DNA of 64,000 nt from Terebella lapidaria (lineage: Eukaryota > Annelida > Polychaeta > Terebellida > Terebellidae): NCBI GenBank assembly GCA_949152475.1, contig OX424564.1:28518165-28582164 (forward strand). Direction: 5' to 3'. The notes beneath the pieces are model-generated. The model saw only the letters and a program-made list of their open reading frames with translations. It did not search any database and was not told the DNA's origin. How positions within the stretch are numbered: the first letter of the stretch is position 1; each line of letters opens with the position of its first letter. A program made the position numbers and the translations under genes. Below, one piece after another: positions 47,788 to 63,100 of the stretch.

Positions 47788-48519
47788 TCAACTTGTTGAA
47801 TTAGAAGACCCAGTGCGTCCAATCACTTTCAATTTGAAGAAAATGAGGCCGTGGCGAAGCCGGGTTTTGTATCGCTGATATCCAGAAGGAGAGTTCGGGT
47901 GGATACCGTCAGTTGACCAGGAGGTATTGCCAGTTGGGTTGAAAAAACCAGTCAATTTGTTGTAGGTGATTTTTGATTCAGCTGTACAAAGTTGTTTAAT
48001 TATGTGATTAAATTGGTTGATGTTGGCCAGGAAGATGTCTGGAGATGAAGCTAGATTGTTGGATCTGGGTAGAACACTGTTTATGATTACAAGCTGGAGT
48101 CCGTGACTGAGGAGTGTTCGTGCTTTATCCAATAGGCTGGTGGCCAATTGTAAAACCCGAGCGGGGTCTACACTTCCAATGTGGGCGATGTCGTTGGATC
48201 CAACGTCGAGTAGGGCAACATCTGCGTGCAGGGATGGCACGGATGGCAGCTTTTTGTCAATGTCTTGGATGAAAATGACGTTGTCGCTCAGCGCAAATAC
48301 CTCGGAATAATGTTCGTTCACGAGTAAACAGGAGGAAAGGGCAGCTGCTTTTGCAGGATCGATAATGTCTTTCGGTTTTCCTTTCGTCAGTTTCGATTTC
48401 CTTTTAGATTTTTCTTCGGGTTTTAGTTCGTTTGTGGAGAGTCTGCGAATGAATGAATGTCCGATGACTATGCCTCGCAGCATAGCGCAGTTTTTAATGT
48501 AAACAGTGTCACAATTCAC
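47788..48519 (-). CDS. SGNH-type hydrolase frame of the Ngaro element
   Basis: 243 residues with the family blocks: block I as IVIGHSFIRRL (serine in GHS), block III as LLDVGSNDIA (Gly and Asn), and block V as STDGIHPNSPSGY (Asp and His of the triad). SGNH domains are known as passengers in some Ngaro elements; their role is unproven. Here the frame is first in the element, ahead of gag. Confidence 0.85.
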   Translation of the reverse strand: MNCDTVYIKNCAMLRGIVIGHSFIRRLSTNELKPEEKSKRKSKLTKGKPKDIIDPAKAAALSSCLLVNEHYSEVFALSDNVIFIQDIDKKLPSVPSLHADVALLDVGSNDIAHIGSVDPARVLQLATSLLDKARTLLSHGLQLVIINSVLPRSNNLASSPDIFLANINQFNHIIKQLCTAESKITYNKLTGFFNPTGNTSWSTDGIHPNSPSGYQRYKTRLRHGLIFFKLKVIGRTGSSNSTS

Positions 48520-48560
48520 GTGGTAATCCCGTCAGAATTGAAGAACAACAGGAGCAATCA

Positions 48561-48768
48561 AATTTTTTCCTACAGGTTGAACGAACAATAGAATCAGAAC
48601 TGACGAGATGAAAACAAAACGGGGTTCACACACGGGGTGTCAAACGAGACTTTGGGAGACTGAAGTTTGGAATTACCGTACTAACACGTATAACGTATAC
48701 GGAAGATATACTTTAGAAAAGATATTCCCTCCTTGCTGTATAAAACGAATTACTGTGTAATTCTGGAT
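48561..48768 (-). repeat. Ngaro split direct repeat A1
   Basis: 208 bp, identical by eye to 42798-43005. This is the 5' end of the element; the SGNH frame begins 41 bp inside. Confidence 0.95.
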
Positions 48769-49493
48769 ATATATAACTAGACATAAAAGCCTATAGGCTT
48801 TGTGGCATCCCCCAATTTGTTCTTATCATTTCAAATGGTCATACTGGACTGAGAAAAAAGGATACATAGGCCATTGTATGTGGGTAAGAGTGAGAGCTCA
48901 TCAGACAGTTTCTTACCAGAACTGCTTTCTATCATCTTGACAACTTGGCCCACCAGACATTTGCCACCCAAAATGAATGGACAATTACCCAGCCAATATT
49001 CAGAGTACTACCCAGCCAATATTCAGAGTACTGGTATATTTAATCAGGATGTTCGTGATATTTTTCAGGTGCTCCTGTCAAATGTAAAATGATACGTGAC
49101 TAAAAGAATGCTGTGTCATCTTGGCCAATTTTGTGATTCCAAAACTGGTACAAAACAGCGGAATATTCCGTTCACATTATAACCAAAGCCAAACATTTCC
49201 CAGCTAACTAAAACAATGATGATTTGGTCATTGCATGTGAAATGGAGTTGAATAACAAAACATTCAAACAATACATGTTTGTACAATATAAATGCAGACA
49301 GGGCAAATCATCCCCCAAGCATGTTGTGTCATGTGTGTTGGCTTATTAACCAACTATTGTATTCTGTGGGATAGAACTTCATTCTTTTACCATGTACACA
49401 CACTAGTAAACCAGGCTTTGGAGGGGGGAGTGAGGGATTATGCATGGATATGAGCCTGGGGTCAAGTTGGACATGCTAGCTGTATCACTTGTC
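48769..49493. other. Intergenic, no gene seen
   Basis: No coding signal. A small direct duplication (cccagccaatattcagagta twice) lies near 48989-49030. Confidence 0.5.
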
Positions 49494-49695
49494 AGGCATG
49501 ACTGAGCAGGGCTGGCTGAGAGGGCGGAGCCTATTGCTGTGCTGGACAGACTGGCTGATCTTGTAAGGCATGACTGAGCAGGGCTGGCTGAGAGGGGCGG
49601 AGCCTATCGCTGTGCTGGACAGAGTGGCTGATCTTGTAAGGCATTACTGAGCAGGGCTCTCATATACTGCACTGGCTGAGAGGGCAGAGCCCAGC
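49494..49695 (+). repeat. Tandem repeat of about 70 bp, 2.5 copies
   Basis: The phrase gcatgactgagcagggctgg followed by ctgagagggcggagcc and gctggacagactggctgatc is repeated twice in full and once in part, with few differences. The units are GC-richer than the surroundings. Confidence 0.9.
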
Positions 49696-49779
49696 CTCAT
49701 GCTGGACATGCAGGCTGCAGTCAGTGAATACAGTAGCATGGCTCACTTACAGTATTACATCTGCATGGGGGCAGGCGAG

Positions 49780-50092
49780 GGAAAAATTCCAAGTCCAAAA
49801 AAAAATACACCCAAAAAAATTTTTTCCCCTGGAAATTGCCTGAATCAAATTATGACATTGACAGGAATCGCCCGATTTTTTTTTCCAAAATGGCCGCTGG
49901 CGGCCATCTTGGATATCGGATCTCGACGAAAAACAATAGGGGTTAGGAGCAAAGAATTTCGAATGAGCTGTGAAAATTTCGAAAAGATAGATCAAGGCGT
50001 TCAAGAGTTATGATCCGGAAACCAATCGGCGGAAGAATAAAAAAAAAGAAAAAAAAAAAGAAAAAAAAAAAAAAAAAACAGACAAAAACATA
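49780..50092 (+). repeat. A-tailed dispersed repeat, copy 1
   Basis: Shares gaaaaacaataggg, aatgagctgtgaaaatttcg-like sequence, a gatagatc-aaggc block and ccggaaaccaa with 51840-52155, and ends in a long A-rich tail (50038-50080). The A-rich tail suggests a retroposed, SINE-like element. No B box is visible. Confidence 0.55.
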
Positions 50093-50149
50093 AGGCCTCC
50101 CGATTTTCAATCGGGATGCCTAATTATGATCGATATCTTGGCGACATAG

Positions 50150-50860
50150 AATTGACCTTGAGTAGTCGATTTTAGATCATGTTCACCACAAACAAACTGT
50201 CTCTGGAGGCGAATCTCTTGAAGATAGAGCTTAATATGTCTGCAATATGAGCATATATGTCGCGTATTGTGCATCATTTGATGCCCTTGAACGAGATGTA
50301 TGAAGAGATACATGATGTACGAAACACAGTCTGATCAATTTTGAGTTTTGTTTTAAAAGATCCCCTTTATATACCTTTGTGACGTGTATAAATTTCATTG
50401 CCCGTGAAGCGCCGGTCTCTGTGTGGCGACCATTTTGATTTTTCGATGGGTTGTTAAAAAAATTTTTTTTGTCCCAAATCAAGTCCGTATTCGTTTAATA
50501 AGCCATTTCCAACCAAAAAGAAAAAAAAAATTTCTCCTTTGAAAAAAATTCGGCACTAATTCCTTCATAATGGGAACTGCCACAACTGTACACATAGAAT
50601 GCTCGAAGATAGAGCTTAGATATTGCCACTTGTCATACATGATGATTTGTCTTGTGACCTTGGATTTGACCTTTGATGACCTTGAAAGGTGAAACGGCCA
50701 CTTTTTGTCAAACATTTGGACCAAATTTGAAATGTCAACATAACTACTACTAGCGGTATTTGAACGTTCGCTTCGGAGCGCTGAAGGCCGTACTCGTGAA
50801 ACCATTGACATTTGAAGGGATTGTAGTACCCCAAATTTAACAACAATATGACAGGAGATG
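50150..50860 (-). repeat. Further inverted copy of the anonymous dispersed repeat
   Basis: Minus-strand reading matches the 14.3-16.7 kb pair: tttcaaggtcatcaaaggtcaaat, the cttagatattgccacttgtc-type block, gcagttcccattatgaagga, a poly-A/T tract and the tttgggacaaaa block. The core match is about 50330-50720. Confidence 0.6.
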
Positions 50861-51186
50861 TGAGATATTTAATCAAAATATTGAAATTTTATTCTGAAGC
50901 ATTACTTCTCATTATACAATTTACACAAAGCATACAGTAACAATAACAAACTGATACGTGTGGAGTCCTGGTTATACATGTATAGTGATTAAAAATTTTT
51001 GTTGCGGACTACAAAGACCAGAATTTTTCAAACCCACTGCATTCTTTTGATCAACGATAATTACCTTTCATAAATATTCGCACAAAAAAACTAGACATCA
51101 AGGCCTAAAGATGCCTTGAAGGCATTTCAGTGTTGAGACTAATTTGTAATATTTATAACTTGTTTACCATGGGCTCTACAATGCTC

Positions 51187-51840
51187 TACGACACACTGTT
51201 TCCAAAATATCGATGAAAACGAAAAATGCTGACTTGGGTCAAGGTCAAAGGTCATCCTCAATACCCTTTAGACATGTTTGTCTAGGGCAACCAGTCCGAA
51301 AATAAGGTCCGTTTCGCTGTACGACGCACCGTTTCCGAGATATCGACGAAAACGAAAAATGCCGACTCGGCAGAAAAATTCAAGGTCAAGGTCAAAGGTC
51401 ATCCTCAATACCCTTTAGACATGTTTGCCTAGGGCAACCAGTCCGAAAATAAGGTCCGTTTCGCTCTACGACGCAACGTTTCCGAGATATCGATGAAAAC
51501 GAAAAATGCCGGCTCGGCAAAAAAATTTTAGGTCAAGGTCAAAGTTCATCCATTATACCCCTTAGACATGTTTGTCTAGTGCCACGAGTCTGAAAATAAC
51601 GTCTGTTTCGCTCTACATCGCACTATTTCCGAGATATCGACGAAAACGAAAAATGCCGACTCGACAGAAAAATTCAAGGTCAAGGTCGAAGGTCACCCTT
51701 AATACCCCTTAGACATGTTTGTCTAGGGCGACCAGTCCGAAAATAACGTCCGTTTCGCTCTACGACGCACCATTTCCAAGATATGCAGGAAACCTCAAGG
51801 ATGACTGGGCGAAAACTCTTCCGACCTCTAGGTCAAAGGT
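51187..51840 (+). repeat. Tandem array, 147-bp period, rich in AGGTCA half sites
   Basis: Units start at the word tac(g/a)(a/t)cgca at about 51187, 51320, 51467, 51614 and 51761, so the step is 133 and then 147 three times; the last unit is partial. Each unit holds gatatcga(c/t)gaaaacgaaaa, then tcaaggtcaaaggtcatcc or a near variant, then cttagacatgtttg and gaccagtccgaaaata. No open frame is present. Confidence 0.85.
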
Positions 51841-52155
51841 CGTTTGACGGATTGATCCCCAAATCAATAGGGTTCTTCCCTATTGATATATGAACCTCCG
51901 TGTAAAGTTCTGCAGCCATTGCCTACATACTTTTTGAGATACATGCGGAAACAAAGTAAAAAAAAAACATTGATTTCATCCTCACGTACCTCACGGACCT
52001 CGGATCCGGCTGAAAAACAATAGGGTTCTTCCACATAATATATCTGACCAATGCTGAAAATTTTGCGAAGATACATCGAGGCAAACTAAAGTTATCGGTC
52101 GGAAACCAAAACGGCAGAAAAAAAAAATAAAAAAAAATAAAAAATTCTGCTAAAA
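51841..52155 (+). repeat. A-tailed dispersed repeat, copy 2
   Basis: Related to 49780-50092 by gctgaaaaacaatagggtt, an aattttgcgaagatacatcg block and cggtcggaaaccaaaacggc, with an A-rich tail at 52117-52145. Its left edge joins the 147-bp array, whose last unit may be part of the same composite. Confidence 0.5.
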
Positions 52156-52866
52156 CCATAAACTGTATTTCGGAAAATGCCTCAATAATCAGAAAGATTG
52201 TGTTTTGAGATTCCAAAATCAATAGAAACTAGACGTTTTGTCGCTACATGTATCAACAGGAAGGTACATATATGTCTTTATCACATGAAACTCCTTATTG
52301 TAGCCTCCTTGTAATAAAATCTGACAGTATGATGAATTAATGATTGAACATAGGAAAGCCTACCAGGCATCCAACATTTCTCAAAACTTAAATATGTTGA
52401 TGTTCAATCTCTAAGTCATTGAACGTCACCATTCTTTAGGCCACATAGGACTTTCCATAATGCTCCATACTATAACACTCCATACTCAAATATGTCACTT
52501 GGAGGTACAATTATCAATATTATCAGTATATCTTAAGGTTACAATCATATTGATTTTTACATATTTTCAACACAGTTTCATTTAAAATTTCACTGTACAC
52601 ATAACATACATATTTTTCAATGTGATACACCATATTGCCAAAAGAAACTACACCATTGTAGATTGTGTCATAAAGTCAGGACTCATGACTTTATACAATT
52701 GAACGACATAAAATCAAAACATTGACCGGACTCAATTGACTCAGTGGAGTTATCCAGCAGTCTACTAGTATCAATATCACAAACTTGCGAATCATACACA
52801 TATAACACAATCCAATGCACTGGTTTGCATTCAACGTAAGAACCCAAGATGGGCAACACCACTGTT
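52156..52866 (-). other. Probable 3' UTR of the NYN ribonuclease gene
   Basis: Directly downstream of the stop at 52867 on the minus strand. No clear AATAAA was found within this interval; a minus-strand AATAAA exists farther on at 50888-50893. The small open frame 52683-52877 has no support as a gene. Confidence 0.35.
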
Positions 52867-56812
<3,946 letters not shown>

Positions 56813-59590
56813 TCTATTAGATCTAGTGTTGTACAAACACACGCAATGACAATGCACTTTTAACCTGAATTGTCAAAACTTATTCTATTGTACATGTATG
56901 ATAATGATGTACACAAGATTTATTATGTATCCAGCTGGTATCAGTTTCCAAAATTCTAATGTTTTTCAAAACCATAGGGCCCATATAGTCATATTCAACT
57001 GAATTTCTCCAACACAGATAATGTTACTGTTCTCACATAGCTCAGTCACACACTAGTGAGAAGTAGCTTCACATCCAGAACCGGAAAACACTGACTGATC
57101 AGCTGATTGCATGCGGTGAGGACACATCACACACACTGACACAGGTCACTCACAGCGACAGAATTTCCTAAATCAAAAATGAGGTCAGACTCACATCCTG
57201 ACACATAACTTGACAGAATATTTCATAACGTTTCATAAGCTAGATCTAAACCAGAACACACACTCACTCGCTCTGAATTTTGTCTGAATTGGCTTGTTTT
57301 CGAGATATATGGGTGTTTATTTACGCGTCTTAATTTCAAAAGTTTTCCCCCATTTTGGGTTTTTTGGGTTGTATGTAAAATACGGGTAAATATCGGAACC
57401 CGGACGAACACCTGTGTTCATTTGATCAATGCATGCTCTCCATATGTACGTAGCTGGAAGTGTTCATCATTTCTATGTCTCACCAGACAATATATCGAGC
57501 TAACGTTTGCAGAAACATAATATATAAAATATAGATCTAATATCAAGTCCAACAACAGTTTTCAGCACTGGTTGAATAAGGCCGACCTGGGTATCTAGGG
57601 CCTACATCATGTCACTATCGGCTAGGCCAATCCTCTGTCCCCATGACCAATGTACATTAAAAATTACATCTTAGTGGCTAATGTGTACATTACGAGTCCT
57701 GAGCTGGCTTAATTTTCTAGCATATTACCCAGACACTGCCTTCAATTTGAGATCCCTAGGTCATTAGAGGATATAAACCACTTTTATATAGCGTTTAAAT
57801 TTATCATGAACAATAAGTAGCCTTACAATGTCTTTTTATACAAATCTAATATCTACAATCAGTCATTGATGTCCTAATACCAATGTACGAATTTTTAGGC
57901 AAATTGACTGGAGATAAATCATTCAATGGCCTGTTGATCAATCATAATAAATGTTTATACAAAAAAATCCAGGTAGGCCTATTCAGACAGACCACTGATG
58001 AAAAGCTAAAATAACAACACCACTTCCAAAATTCTATTTTTGGCCAAAATTGGACTTTTGTTACCATTTTGCTCCAAATCTACTGTATTCAGCAGCTTTC
58101 TCTCTGAATTCATGTATGGATCATATTTATGATTGCAAATCTTGAGTGTACATGTACAGACAAAATATCCATTTCAAAATCTCTAGAATAGACGAATTGG
58201 TCACTGGAGACCAACGATCCTCCACATATGTGTGGAGGATCGTTGTGGAGACTAAGCGGCAGTAGATATATATTATGAGTTATATGTGACATCAATCATG
58301 AGCATGTTGTTATTTGAGCATATGGGAAGTCACATATTGAACATATCTCTGGGTGACCTTAAACTTGACCACACTTAAAGTTGTTCACTCCCTTTGGATC
58401 CAAGCAAAGGGTGTAAAATTTGAAATTCGTTTGATGATTTTCAGACTTTTAAACAATCATCATTAGGATATTGTGCATTCGAAAACAGAAAATTGGAATC
58501 AAATATTCTCATAAGTCTGGAATTATAAGTAATTTTACCCCCAAAATACCAGCAAAATGAGTCATTTTTGGCCATTTTCACCAAAATCAACATATAATGA
58601 AAACGTGTGAATAGATTTCTCTGATTTTTTTTATTTATCAACGAACTGCTGTGGATGTTCATGATGCAAAAAGATATGTAATCATGAGTAATCATGCTAA
58701 TATTCTGTTTACAGGCATCCATAACTATTCCAAAATAGAAAATTTGATTACTGGAATTTTGAAACATGTGTAAATTTGCTGACATTCATGAATATGACAA
58801 CCTATAACCTGATAACATAAAAAATAGCATGGGGACCCCCCATATTTGCTTATGTTAAAAATATGTACAACAGTTCGTTGATAAATTAACAACATTCCAG
58901 AGAAATCTACTCACAAGTGCACAATGTCGTTTTGATGTTTCTTCAAGTTTGAAAATCATTAAATGAATTTCAATTTTCAGCCCTCTGACTGGGTCAAAAG
59001 GTAGCGAACATCCTCAACCTTGAAAAAGTCCCGTCAAAACTGAAGTGTGTATACAATGTATTTGACCTCTGCATGTGAAACGGAGGTCACATCTCACCTT
59101 TCACTGTCCCGTGGCAGAATCAAGCAACATTCCACCTGATATTTGGAACATGGCCAAAATGTGTGAAGTATCCTTTGGTGACCTTGAACTTGATCCAAGA
59201 TGGTTTGGAGTTCACAACACCTAAAGATAGAGCTCAGGTTTGTATTATGTGCTATGGGAAATCAATTATGGTGCAACTTTTGGTGGCCTTTGAACTTGAC
59301 CCGACCGAAATGACCTCGAGCACACAAACTAGTGCCCGTAAATAGTGAACGAAATGTGCAACTTGGTCTTTGTAGAGAGTACTGCTTGGCTGGATTCTGT
59401 GTTCTGATTCTGCATTTCTTCACCCCTATCAAGCCATTGGGATAATATTTTTATTTCAAATTCAACATGCTATTGGGATAATATTCTTATTTCAGATTCA
59501 ATGTGGAACTTTCTAATTTCAAAGTTTAAATTTCTAAATTAGGGTAACAATACTCATGAACATGTGAATGGGAGTCAGCATTTGTGATCA
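56813..59590. other. Upstream of the NYN gene and intergenic
   Basis: The promoter and any 5' leader of the NYN gene should lie in the first part; no motif cluster stands out. Two segments near 58350-58400 and 59160-59345 (ggtgaccttgaacttga type) belong to a low-copy dispersed repeat also seen near 42070. The small open stretches are unsupported. Confidence 0.4.
58212..58245. repeat. Perfect 15-bp hairpin with 4-nt loop
   Basis: The arm caacgatcctccaca is followed by loop tatg and the exact complement tgtggaggatcgttg. GC content of the arms is above that of the surroundings. Confidence 0.85.
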
Positions 59591-60198
59591 ATCAAATTTT
59601 TATTTTTATGCTGTACATACAATCATAGTCGTTTACATGCACCATTTTTTTTCACTACTGTATACTCTTCTACAGGCACCAACAATACAACATTGTACAT
59701 AATAATATTAAGTGATTTTAATATCAAACAAGGTGCTGCTGATCTCTGCTGAAATTCTTCTCCAAAATATCATATTTCTACAATAAAACAAAACTTAACA
59801 CGATTCAACATAAATTAAGATACACGTACATGTATGGCATAAAATAAACACCCAGGCCACACATCTATAGACATGCATATTTATAATCAACGCTATCGAA
59901 TATAAATTCTACTCTTTCGAAAAAAAGCCGTAAACATTTTCAAAATATATAACCTTCGCAGTGGCACTTAGGATTTACTGCTAAGCTGTACTTGAAACCA
60001 AACAACAGTAAAACAGGACTACATATGTACACTATATATCTTTTGAGAACAGTTCTGAATATTTTCAAAACAACGAACAGTCTGTACACCGGTGTGTATA
60101 TGGCAACAAAACGACAAAATCTACAGTTTTTGCTTGTGATATGAAGTAGAACTTAAACTATTCAGGTGAAATGCCCCGACAGTGTAATTGTTTTTAAC
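59591..60198 (-). other. Probable 3' UTR of the zinc-finger gene
   Basis: Follows the stop codon at 60199 on the minus strand. Minus-strand AATAAA at 59598-59603 is a suitable polyadenylation signal, giving a 3' UTR of about 600 bp. Confidence 0.5.
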
Positions 60199-63100
60199 TC
60201 AAGTGTTGTTGACTTTGTCCTTTTTCAGGAACAAATCATTATTGACTTCCATTGTCTTTTTGATGATATCGATATGTTTCTTCATGTGTTCATTCAGTTC
60301 AGTTTTGCTGCACGTCTCGAAGAAGCAGTGGCAACAGCGAAACGCGACAAGACCATCAACGACTTTCCTCGAATAGTCGGCCGAGTTTGGCATCGCGACT
60401 TCCTCATTTGCATACTCGGGTGGAGTATCCGAAGCCTTGTTTGTGGCATTCGCCTCGTTTCCCACACCAACCTCCAGGGCGGCGTTGATGACTGCATTCG
60501 TTCTCTCGTAGCTGTAACTGGAGTCACTCGCATGGCGCCACATGTGGGACTTCAGCGCCGGGAGATGATGGCAAATGTAGCCGCACATTTTACACTTGTA
60601 CTGCTCCAGTGGTTGCCGCACAAATCGTTGGTCGTTCACGTGCCTCTTCATGTGCGACTTCAAGCTCCGGACAGAAGTCGCGATGAAATCGCAGAGTGTA
60701 CAGTGGAGATCGCTTGGCTCGATATGCTGCTTCAAGTGAGTGTCCATCTTGCTATAACTCTTGGAGACGAAATCGCACTGTTCGCACTTGTACAGCTTGC
60801 CGACGTGTTGCGTCATGTGCTTCTTGAAGGCCTCGCTATCTGTACTTGTGAAGGAACAGTGCATGCACTTTGGGACAACTCCAGCGCAGGTGTTCTGCTT
60901 GTGACTAAGCAGGTCCATGATGTTGGAGAATACGCTCGTGCACCGCTCGCAAACGTAGAACTTCTCCGCATGTGATGAATCACCGGAACCTTGCAGATGG
61001 GACGATTCTTGCAGCTGGTTCGCCTTGAGATCGTTCCAATGTCTCTTCATGTGGGACTTCAGGCTCCTCACGGACATCCCAATATAGTCACAGAAGTTAC
61101 ACTTGAAGCAGTCTTTCTCCTCGCTGGAGCCATTGTCTGAGCCAGTGGAGGCACCGTGCTTGTTCCAACAGAGTTTTTTCATCTTGTGCTTCAGCAGAGC
61201 TTCAATGGAAGAGAAACAACAGTCACAGTTCTCACAAACGTATTGCTTCATTGGTGATTCGGATGTGGTAATCACTTCTTCTTCAGACAAATCAACATCT
61301 GCAGTGGACTGGATCTTCATTTGTGCCTGCCGGCGTATGATATTTGGTACGGTTTTTGCGTATTCCCTGCTTGTAATTGGTTCCTGTTGTTCATGACTAA
61401 GCTTATGCTGGTCAAGTTGGTCGTCTGTTTCAGCCACAAAACTGCACATGTTGCAGTGTTTAGGTCTCCGCTGAGCATGTTGTGCATGCGTTCTGAGATG
61501 TGTTTTCATGCTTGTGATGTATAGACTGGTGTATTGACAAATACGACAACGGTAGTGGTCCTGAAACTTTTTCACGTACTGCTCGGAGAACATCTCGTCA
61601 TCGGCTGAAAGCGTCGGCCCAGCATCTTTGCGGAACTGCTCAATGACCGCAAGCAGAGAACTACTGATGCCTTGTTCTTGGGGCGTATCCTCAGTAGTTT
61701 TGGCATCAAGAGATCCTGATCTGGTTCTCTGCACTGGGACCTTGGTGAGCTTCTCCAAATCACCAGATGAGCGTTGCCTCTGGAGTAGAGCCCGGAGACT
61801 TACTGGGGTTGGATGTTCTGGTAGATTCTCATCGTTTTCCTTTTCAACATACGGTGATGCACTTTTGTGGTCATCGCTGGTTTCCACCTCGATTTCAACA
61901 TGTTCAAGAATATATTCTTCACCGACTTGGGACTCCATTATGACAACCTGTTCTTCAACGTTGTCTTCCACTTCAGGGCTTCGCTGAGGAGAATCCGAAG
62001 TCATCTGATCAGTAACAACGCTTTGCTCCAGTTTCACGGGAGCCTCCTCACACACACGAAAATCTTTCCGAGTGTCGAGCTTCATTTGAGAATCATTCAT
62101 TTGATCGTCTGAATTCATGTTGGAATCTCGCATGGGTTCAATGATTCTCAGTTTGGGAATTGACATGTCAAGCTCTGAATATGTCGCTGCTTTTCTCTTG
62201 ACAGCTGTTCTGAGGTCAGCATCTTCGTCTTCTGAAGTGCGCTCCTGCTTCGTATGCAGCTGCAAAGGTTTGATTTCATGTAAAGCCTCCGTAACAACCT
62301 TAGACTGTTCAGCAATGACACCCTGGTCTTCCATTTTCTCCCTAGTGATACTTTCTTCAGTTTTATCGGTTTTTATAGCAGATTTTGCAGGTAAGTTTTC
62401 TGAGATACTCTGGTGTTGATTGTCATGGCATGAACTGTCCACCTCTTCTGAACTTGGATCGATGCCGCCATCACCCAAAACTTTTGGTCGCTCTCCAGTC
62501 GTGCTTCCCTGGCTTGGTCCTGGTTCCTTCACTGTCTGGAAGATTGGGTAGTTGATGTCTTTTCGACCCGAGTGTTTCCAGATGTGGGCCTTGATGCTCC
62601 GCTGGTGATCGCACGTGTAGCCACAAATCATGCAACAGAATACGCCGCTGACAGATTGTCTCGTGTAATCAGACTGCGAGATTTCTAGAGATTTAGCTTC
62701 AGGACTTGAGGAGCTGTCTTCATTATGGTGTTGAGATCGTTGCGCCTCAGCTGTTGTTGATTTCGCCTGGGAGGTTGGAGATGATGACGATGATGATGAG
62801 GTGGATGTACTTTCTGCAGTTTCACCTGGCTTTCCCCGTGAGCTTGCTTCTGCTGTCTGATTGGCATGATGCTCCAACATGTGGTTCCGTAGTGTTATCT
62901 TGTCCCTTGTCACGAAACCACACTCCGAACACTTAAGTAGAATCAGAGGCTGAGAAGCCCTTGCGGTATTCGCAGAGTTCACGGTGAATGCACCTTGTCC
63001 TTTATGCGCAGTGCTGATATGCTTTCTAATGGAGGTATCTTGCACCGTGATGTACTTGCATGTTGTACAGCAATAGACTGTGGGGTTGCCATGGCTGTGC

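Larger units (their letters stand above)
42226..48768 (-). mobile_element. Ngaro-type tyrosine-recombinase retrotransposon with SGNH hydrolase
   Basis: The ends are split direct repeats. On the minus strand the layout is A1 (48768-48561), coding region, B1 (43392-43004), A2 (43005-42798), B2 (42614-42226). B1 and A2 abut, as in Ngaro/PAT elements. A1 and A2 (208 bp) and B1 and B2 (389 bp) look identical by eye, so insertion was recent. Four frames follow in order: SGNH hydrolase, gag-like, RT-RNase H, tyrosine recombinase; the last three overlap, as is usual in this group. The SGNH domain and lack of a visible methyltransferase favour Ngaro over DIRS or PAT. It looks nearly whole, with perhaps one break. 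It has no LTRs and no integrase. Confidence 0.9.

Noticed and set aside
60166-60975. 269-residue plus-strand frame opposite the zinc-finger gene
   Set aside because: Antisense to repeated C2H2 fingers; open only because of the biased codons of the real gene.
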